A DNA stretch of 64,000 nt from Saussurea involucrata (lineage: Eukaryota; Streptophyta; Magnoliopsida; Asterales; Asteraceae): positions 235,220,350-235,284,349 of the forward strand of contig CM066321.1 in assembly GCA_033807775.1 (NCBI GenBank), given 5' to 3'. The notes under the pieces are model-generated. The model searched no databases. It saw only the letters and a list, made by a program, of their open reading frames with translations, and was not told the DNA's origin. Of the stretch, positions 56,527 to 64,000 are shown piece by piece. How positions within the stretch are numbered: the first letter of the stretch is position 1; every line of letters starts with the position of its first letter. Both the position numbers and the translations under genes were made by a program.

Positions 56527-59500
56527 GGATTAAGAGCACAATCTAGAATCAATAAAGATTGTAGTATGGCTCTGAGACATGATATGATGATGGAATGTGT
56601 GTCAGTCATATTCATGGACTTATGTAAAATTGTGTTAACGGAAAAGAGTTACAAGTATGGTAAGAAAAGGGTAATCAGGTTGGTTATAACGTTTTTACAT
56701 TGATTTTGCAAATATTATTGTGGAAACGAATGTTCTCACTAGGCGTTGGCCTAATCGTTTCAATATAATGTTTTCTTACCAGGTACTAGCCCGGGAAAAT
56801 AAAAGGGATGTGGGACGAGCTTTTTGGAATAGCGGAAAAGTCAATTAACAGAAGTAGATTTTGAAGGATTGCTTAGATAACTTAGTTAATCTGATTATAG
56901 TGGCATAATTAGATTAATAGGTTATTTGAAGAATTATGTGCTTGTAAATGTACTCCTAGTGGTTAATTCACTTGCTATATATATGAAAGTTGAAGTTTAT
57001 TTTATCATAACTTGTTGAAATTTAAGGTTCAAATTAGCCCGGATTTTAGGGCGTTACAGGTTTCTTCAGAGACCTTTTCCATAGAGGTGGTTGTTGCCTC
57101 TGTGGACTGTTGTGTTCTTTGTTGGGTTTGAGTTGGGGGTGCAGAGGATATTGGTTCTGCGGATACCGATGGAGCGGGTAGACCTCTGCTTGCAGCTATT
57201 TCCCTTTGTTTCTCCCCTCGATTCTCCCCCTCAGGATGATTTGATGGACCATGATGGTCATCATCAGAGTCATCCTGACCTTTATCTATCGTACCCTCTG
57301 CTCTACATGAAGTTTTAGGTTTCTATGGTGGAACAACCCTTGCAACAATCATCTTTGCGCATAAGTCATCACAGAGGCCGATGAGTGTTTCAACCTCTGC
57401 TTCTGTGTTGAAGCGCAATTTGCCGAAGCTCTTCTGGAAGTCTTTAACATAATTTGCGTTGGCAGCAGTGAAGGCGACGATTACTTCTGTCACTTGGTTG
57501 ATTACCCCTTGTCCAAGCTCTGTCAGCTGAGCTCTGGTCATGTAGTCCGAAGGCTGCATGGCCTGAGTGTTTCTGATTGTTTGCTCTTGGACCTCTTCTA
57601 AGGCCTTTTTTAGGTCTTCAGGTGTAAGGCCCTTAGATTTGGAGGATTGCTCTTTCAGCTGTTGAAGAAAGAGCTTGACAGACTCTTTGAATGCAGAGGT
57701 TGCGGCTTTTCCAAATTCAGTTGCTGCAGAGGTGGCAGTGGTAGTAGCAGTGTTTGTTGCAGTGGACTTCATCTGGGCTATGGCATTTTGTACCTCTGTG
57801 GACAGATTGTAAATTTTGGTATTCAGATTTGAGATGGCCGTTGAAGTTGTAGCTGCAAAAGATTTGAAAGAGCTTTGCAACTCTTTCAGTGTTTGGCCCA
57901 CAGAGGTGACAAGGGTTTGGAACTCATCCCTTGAGACATGTGAACTAGTTATACCTCTGGGTGAACAGATCTATCACCAGAGTGTGTCTCTGTTCCTGAG
58001 ACGCCTTCTTTTGCTCCGGTTTTTACGTTGAGAGCGGAAGGACTTCCTTCTAATCCTTGAGAAGAAACTTTTTGAGTTTTAGACTCTATAGAAGTTCTGT
58101 CAAGGACATTGTCCTTAGCCACTCCAGATGTGGGTAAAGGATTATCCTTGAGTTGACTCGGGGATTTGTCTAGAATCCCTTCGTCTGTGTGCACTCTAAT
58201 CTCTTCTAAAGATATGTTTGGACCTATTTGTGTGCGTGTGGCAGAGGAAACAAATTCCTCTGCAAGGATTTCAGTTGTGATCTGGGGCAATAGATCACTT
58301 ACTAAGGATGAATCCTTTAGAGAGGATTCCCCTGAAATGGTTTCCCCGGTTATTAATGGTACAGAGGATGAAAGAATTTCCTCTGTCCGGATGGTTTGGG
58401 TTGGGGTCGAGTTGTGCGGCTCTTTTTCAATATTACCTTCTGCTGCTAGACCAGCTGTAATAGAAGTGTGGGTTGCACTGGGAGTTGGTTGTGGATGTGT
58501 GCCTTCTTCTTCTTCGGCATCTTTTTCCTTTTCATTTTCTTTTTCTCCTTTTGCTCTAACCACATCTTCTGTGATCCCTTCTATCACTACATCTAACCTA
58601 ATCACTTCTTCTATTTCCTCTTTTTCCATAACCTCTTCTTCCCTAGGACCAAAGGAGTCGTATATGGAGTGTGTGCGAAAAAGTCGTTGTACATGGGGAT
58701 GCATAACTTGTGTACCATCAGAGGCAGAGATAACAGGTTCTGGACTCTTTCTGTGAACATCATGGCCAGGTTGAAGGAAGGGGTTCTGCAGTATCTCTGG
58801 GGTCTCAGCAGGATTTTCTCTTGGAGTTTGGTCATCATCAGCTAACTCTGAGTCAACTCCAGAGATTGTGAAATCGGGATCTTCTGCGGCTTCTTCGTTT
58901 TCATGTGACAGAGCTTCTGTAGTCTATCCAGCAGTGTCAAGGGTGTGGGCAAATTCAGGACGTTGGAGGAAGTCAGATAAATTCCCATGATGCGCATAAT
59001 TGAGGGGATTGGGGGATTGCAGAGGGGATTCTTGTGCTACTTCTCCTACCACCTCTTCTACCACTGTATCCTCTGCAATTGTTTGCATAGGAGACAGAGG
59101 TTTCCCAGTTTTCTTCTTGCTCTTTCTCCTTTTGGGTTTAGGTGCCCCTTCCTCTGAGGCTTTGGATTTTCTCTTCTTCTTTTCCTTTAGGGAAGAGGGA
59201 GGAGCAGAAGATCCAGCTTCTGTGGCATGAGGAGGAGAGGGTTGAGCTTCTGCGACACTTGTAGAGGTGCCCTCTGTGGTTTTCCTCTTATGAGTTTTCT
59301 TTTGAGGAGTAGAGGCAGAGGGTTTTTGTTTCTTTGAGGCAGAGTAGATGGATTTTTTCTGAGCATGGAATCTGGATTGATTTTCTTCATGCTTCTGAAA
59401 AGCCTCTACCCATTCTTCATCTGTCAACCTATCTAATACTTCTGTGCCTATGGGGGTTCCTAAACGCGGGGGTGTCGCAGGACTTGGGTCTGGAGTCCTA

Positions 59501-60528
59501 TGATCGCGTATGTATTCTAGTTCTAGTTCTTTATCCTTGACATATCCCAGAAGTTTCTTTGGCAGAGGTCTGTAGTGTGGGTATCCATCAGCATGTTCTG
59601 TTGGGGAGTTTTTGTTCATTGCATACATCTTGGTTGTTGGCCCCTCCATTGGCCATTTTTCGAGCAAGAGTAGAGGCTCTAGCAGAACACCTAGAATTCT
59701 TTGAAACTGCAGAAGAGGTAGAGCTCCTGTCGTTTGTGACTTTTTCTGCTGGAAGGTGATCTTCCTGTCAATGGTGTTAACCATTTCTTGCATAATGAGT
59801 GTGGCGAAGTCCAGAGGTAGGTCATAGTAGACTCCGTTCATGATGGCTAGGATTTGGTGAGAGGGTTGATCTGGACTTCCCACTTTCCCTGTTAGACACC
59901 TGTTTAGTATGGAAAAGAGTGTATTCCACAGAGGTGGTAATCTGCCTCTACGGAAGTCATTTCTCTTTCTTAGGGTGGTATTGTACCCTAACATTTCGAC
60001 AAATCTACAGAGTTCTTCATCTGTAGGATCCTCTGCGTATCTCCTTAAGCCAAGAAGACCTCTGGTGGGTAGACTGAACTCAAGAGAGAACATAGTTCTG
60101 TTGAACTTGAGTTCAAGATGTGCGGATTTATGGGGTTTGGAGATGTACCCTTTGATCTGTCGGTCTTCTGGATCAAATCTGCAACTTTGCCAGAATTGAT
60201 TTATATATCTGGCAGGGATTTTGTCCACGGTTTTGGTCAGAAGAGGGTAGAGAATATGTTGTTTCAAAATATGGAGAAGTATAGCATGTGCTTTCCCAAA
60301 AGCGGTTCTTGAAGGAACAAGGTAGTGATTATTGGGTTTTAAAGGTAGAACATTTGCAAAATGTTCATGTGCTAAGAAGTTTTGAAGGTGGATAGTCGGA
60401 GAAAAATCAGCTTCATCGTCGGAGTTGTCCTGTTCAAGGTTTCTGGCGATTTCTGGGTTTTCAGAGTGTTCAGATTGTGCAGGGGAGTGTTCAGGTGAGT
60501 TCGCCGGAGATTGTGAAGTGGAAGCCAT

Positions 60529-61932
60529 TACTTGAATATGAGGAAAGATGAAGATATGAAGATTTGCAGGTTGCAAGTTCGCCGGAGAAGATAGTAAGTT
60601 CGTAAAGTTTTAGGAAGGAATGGTAACTTGGGTTTTATAGTGAGAGGTAACGGTAGAATCTGAAGAGGTAAATATATGGAAGTGAATAATATTTGGGGTC
60701 CGTACTTGAGTGTGAACGGCGGGTTCAACTTTCCAGAAGAACGTGTGCCGTGTACGGCCAATAAAAATGAGACACGTCAGCAGTGTCAGAGAACGACTTG
60801 ACGTCGTGCGCGGCCCATTAATGCTTGGCGCGTGGGTTTCTTTTCCTCCACATAATTTTCACTCGCAGTAAAATAGCCGTTACTGTTACAGAATTTCCCT
60901 AAGTTGAAAAAAAATGACAGAAGCTCTGTGGTTTGAAATCTTCCTTTTATTTTCCTCTGATGCTTGCACCTTTACCAAAAACGTTTGAAAATTCATTGGA
61001 GAGGATCGATAGATTTATAGATTAGAAATTTCTTTCACAGAGGTTTTGAAGCTCTGTCAGAGCCAGCAGAGGCTCTATGAGATGAAATTTCTCATATCTA
61101 AAAATCTATTAAACTTTTTGATCATCCAAGTTTTTAATTGTTTTTGACAATGTTTTTAGGACCTATTTAGAAGTTGGTGTCCTAGAAAATTGTTTGTTAA
61201 AAGGTTTTGTGCGAGAGATTCTTTTAAAACCCTGTGTTGGTCAACAGAGTTTCTTTGGTGGAATGAGCTCTGTGACCAACAACCTTTTAGAATCTCAAAG
61301 TGTGCATTTGTGCGAAAGAGATCTTTTGAGATGACATTCAAACCGATCGAAAGAGTTTAAATTTACGATCATAGAGATTTTCTCTGGCAGAGCCTCTGTT
61401 GAGCTCAGCAGAGGCTCTATGACCTCAAATTTCTCATAACTCAAAATATATGCATCTTTTTGATCATTTGAAGTTTGAAATGTTTTTAACATTGTTTTTA
61501 GGACAAATTTGAAAATTTGTGTCCTAGAAAACTGTTTTCAAAAACTGTTTGTATGAGATACTTATATTTTGACTCTTCTAATCTCGGCTTAGTACCTGAC
61601 TTCTGTGGATAATGTCGATCGCAATTCTTCTTTGGCTCCCCCTTGAACTGTCAACTTCTGTAGATCAGTTCAAAGTCTCCTTCTGCTCCCCCTTGACCTA
61701 TGCTTGGATCAAATAAGATAAGTTGTGTATAGAACATAGGTCAATATCACTAGAGGTTCTGGGAAGTCCGTCAGAGGTTCTGAGCAGACCCACAGAAGCT
61801 CTGTGATTTAAAGAGCTTTTAAAGTTGAGAATTTACAGACAAAAATAACATAGACAAAACAATTAATATATATATATATATATATGTATATACATATTTA
61901 CAGAGGTTTCAACACATACTTCTGTATGACAA
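60529..61932 (-). other. D2 structured non-coding spacer
   Basis: No ORF. Two copies of the D1 module: hairpin ACAATGTTTTTAGGAC/GTCCTAGAAAATTGT (61147-61193, single G bulge) and a second near 61488-61534. CAGAGCC/GGCTCT elements lie at about 61060 and 61390. Confidence 0.7.
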
Positions 61933-63751
61933 TCAAAGAGTTTTAGGTACCCATATCCAAATGGGTCCAGGTTTGTCAGGGGTCTTTGTTTTAGCTTCTG
62001 TTGAAGAAACATTTTGTTTCTTCTTACCCTTGGATTTATCTTTTGCTTTGGGTATAGAGAGAAGACAGTGTGGACTTTTGAAATGTTGGTTTAATTTAAA
62101 CATTAGATCAAAGCAATGACAGTATTGAATGTGCGAAGAGATTTGCTTGAACTTTTCATTAAATACATTAAATGGGGGCACAGAGGCATTACAATTTATC
62201 CTAACATTAGACTTTCTATTACAAGAAGGTTTATGTAGGCTAGATTGTTGTTTGCAAAATCCTTTGTTGAGTGCGGCCTTCTGTGTTCCCCTTATGTGGT
62301 GAACTTCTGTAGGTTTCACTGTCACAGAAGAAAAAGATTTGTTAATTTTAGTCCATTTACCCTTCTGTTGCCATGTTAGTTTTTTTAACAAGTTTTAAGG
62401 GTTTTAAAATCTTTGAACTTGTTGGAATTTGAGTGGACATTAACTTCTGTTGTTTGAAATTTTCAAGCTTAAGAGAGGTTTTGGCTTGTATGCACATATC
62501 CAAAAAGTCTGGACAGATAGGAATTCCAGTGATTTTCTCCTTGGGAGGAATAGTTCTGTTAAGAACTTCAGAGGTTTGTTTAAAAACCTCTGTGTCACTA
62601 GGTCCGATCTCTGACTTAGAGTCAGTCTCTGATTCATCAGAGGATGAATCGTCCTCATATATAGAGGTTGAGTCACTTGGTTCTCTTTCGACAGAGGCTG
62701 GACTTTCAGAAGATGTGCCATACTCACTTTCTTCCTTTTCTAAGGAACTATCTTCTAAGTTAACAGAAGTATCTGTTAAGTTTTCTTCAGAGAGATCTTG
62801 ATCACTGGAAGATGTACAGAGGTTTTCTTCAGAGATATCAAGTTTTTCTTCTGTAATTCTTGGCTTGAACTCAGGTGCCTCTGCTGATAATTTCTTTTCA
62901 GAATTTATCATGCAGACAAATGCAACTTGGGTTTGAGTCTCGGGATTACCAAACTTGAAGATTCCTATCTGATCTTGAGTTTTCAGATACCTCTTAGGTT
63001 TGGATTCTCTTTTGACAGAGATTGAAGGTGACAAATTTGTGTTTTCAAACCACACATTTGTCATCTTCAGAGGTTTCCTCTTGTGAGGTTCCCCAGAGAC
63101 TTTTTGCCTTTTACTTACAGAGAGAAGATTTGGAAATCCAGGTTTTCTTGTATCTCCAATGTGAAATAGAGAGGACAGAGATTTGTCTCTTTTGTTTCCG
63201 GTATAAGGATCTATATCACAGAAGCCAATTCCCCGTCTCCCTATTTGGGTGTTAATTTTCTCGTACACCTTCTGCGCATCTGAATTTTTTTTAATTTGAA
63301 GATCTCTTCTGAGTAAATCTTGACAGAGGGCTTCTCTTTCCTTTTGAAAATAATTTTTAAGAGCTAGGATGTTCATTCTGTCGCACTCAACGTCCATTAG
63401 TTCTTTAGCCTTTGTTTTCAAGGAAGAATTAAGTTCAGAAATCTTTTCTTTTAAAGGATTTAACTTTTTGTTCCAGTCCATTTCAATTTCTTCTTTTTCT
63501 TGAAAAATCTTAGCTTTTTCTTGAGTGAGAAGTCTAGCTTCTCTCTCATAGAAGGTGAGCTTCTTTTGAATACTTTCGCATGTCTTTTTCATTTCATTGT
63601 ATTCAATGTTAAGTTTGAGCAAATCAGCTTCTGCTTTATTAGAGTTAGAGTTTGAAGTGGATACCTCACTGTCGGAGTTGGAGTTGACTTCTGCCATGCC
63701 ACAGAATAGAGCATTTTTCGTTTCTTCTTTGTCAGAGGATGTATTCATCAT
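61933..63751 (-). pseudogene. D2 gag-like coiled-coil ORF, frameshifted
   Basis: The frame from 63751 (464 codons) is heptad-rich at residues about 45-165. It then contains GRRGIGFCDIDPYTG, an acidic Ser/Glu/Asp region and FLDMCIQAKTSL. It stops at 62357 just after an A7 run (near 62380). The next frame (62391-61933) continues and ends KPGPIWIWVPKTL, the same boundary as in D1. A single-base change in the A-run is the simplest explanation. It has extra segments compared with D1, and no UBN2 or zinc knuckle. Confidence 0.72.
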
Positions 63752-64000
63752 TTTAGAGAGAGATAAATTATCCAGAAAAGGGTTTAAACAGTAAGCTTTT
63801 TAGAGATGAAGTGGATGCTTCGTTTGAAGTTTCTTTGCTTAAAAGCTTTAAACTGAGCACAAAAATGGTGTTTTTAACCAGAATAATAGATTCTATAAGT
63901 TTACCAAAGTTCGAATGACTCGAAAATGGCAGAAAAACAGAAACTGTTTGAATAAAATGAAGAACAGGTTAAAAATCCAAGTTTCTACCAAAAATCATTG
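63752..64000 (-). other. D2 leader, running off the window
   Basis: Non-coding sequence between the gag-like ORF and the primer site outside the window. It resembles the D1 leader at 27249-27424 (AAAATGGC.G.AAAACAGAA and CAGGTTAA phrases). Confidence 0.7.

Larger units (their letters stand above)
55199..57058. mobile_element. solo LTR, Gypsy-type, 1860 bp
   Basis: TGTAACATCCC...GGGCGTTACA with TSD GGTTT on both sides (55194-55198 and 57059-57063). No internal coding region, so it is a solo LTR left by recombination. It contains a TCCGG-rich module and a five-unit hairpin array. Strand is uncertain; the TCCGG tail module reads plus relative to Copia B. Confidence 0.9.
53739..60528 (-). pseudogene. 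D2 long ORF, interrupted by a solo LTR; homologue of the D1 long ORF
   Basis: Start MASTSQSPANSPEHSP at 60528, aligned with the D1 start; the frame opens earlier, but those codons have no D1 counterpart. The N-terminal domain shares RYINQFWQSC, SLEFSLPTRGL, PPLWNTLFSILNRCLTGK and YDLPLDFATL with D1; I estimate around 60% identity by eye. The linker is longer than in D1. The coiled coil (LNTKIYNLSTEVQNAI) is at 57900-57700. The C-terminal domain (54512-53739) has ENQFADADLRNLNPYDLPDL. Breaks are TAG at 58924, a frameshift near 57940, TAA at 57323, a TAA near 55093, TAA at 54594, and the 1,860-bp insertion. Confidence 0.8.
52807..64000 (-). mobile_element. D2: second pol-less Copia-type element (5' end outside window)
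   Basis: Orientation and gene order match D1: 3' LTR (52807-53499), purine tract, long ORF with the same conserved ends, structured spacer, gag-like coiled-coil ORF. The likely TSD is GTGGT (52802-52806), not confirmable because the 5' LTR lies past 64000. A solo LTR (55199-57058) interrupts its long ORF. It is clearly older and more decayed than D1. Confidence 0.9.

Noticed and set aside
62357..62391. Programmed frameshift at the A7 run between the two D2 gag-like frames
   Set aside because: A shift to the +1 frame would be needed, D1 reads through the region in a single frame, and homopolymer indels are a simpler cause.

Overview
This is a plant nuclear window, almost entirely intergenic and transposon-derived. 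The plant origin rests on tRNA-iMet primer sites, plant-type Copia and chromovirus Gypsy proteins, and one exon resembling the plant homeobox genes KNAT3/4/5. I infer a eudicot with a large, repeat-rich genome, possibly Asteraceae. The family guess comes from remembered resemblance and was not tested. Bases 1001-1500 are an assembly gap.

Layout of 1-14,190: a degraded Copia gag (2-1000), a 1.5-kb terminal-inverted-repeat element (1653-3128) with a 229-bp sibling (10820-11048), and a decayed chromodomain Gypsy element (Gypsy-1, 5726-9502, target duplication CCATC). The only host-gene feature is a KNAT3-like first exon with TATA box on the minus strand (13090-13586). No further exons of it were found downstream in the window.

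Layout of 14,191-64,000: one nest of LTR elements that can be unpicked from target-site duplications (TSDs). The base is a truncated minus-strand element, E0 (3' LTR 14191-15099, tail 33113-33460). Gypsy G1 entered E0 (15274-33107, TSD ACAAG). Minus-strand element D1 then entered the G1 pol (19037-28464, TSD ACCTC). Copia A entered E0 at 33461 and was itself hit three times: by Copia B (36008-41212, TSD GCTAA), by Gypsy G2 (41451-52177, TSD AAATG), and by minus-strand element D2 (52807 to beyond the window). D2 carries a 1.86-kb solo LTR (55199-57058, TSD GGTTT).

The most unusual content is the D lineage (D1, D2). These Copia-type elements have no polymerase. The gag-like coiled-coil ORF stops at the position where protease would begin, followed by a 1.4-1.7-kb structured non-coding segment. 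After that comes one very long ORF (about 1,400 codons in D1) with two conserved globular ends separated by low-complexity and coiled-coil sequence. The ORF is recognisably conserved between D1 and D2 although their DNA has diverged. Copia B is also pol-less at the same boundary, so the window holds no Copia reverse transcriptase at all.

A second theme is RNA-like structure. At least four unrelated LTRs here (G1, G2, the solo LTR, D1) contain tandem arrays of short inverted repeats whose stems vary in a compensatory way between units. A TCCGG-rich module is shared between the Copia B leader and the Gypsy-like solo LTR. G2 also has a leader ORF ending in a hydrophobic membrane segment. No rRNA, tRNA gene or CRISPR array was seen.
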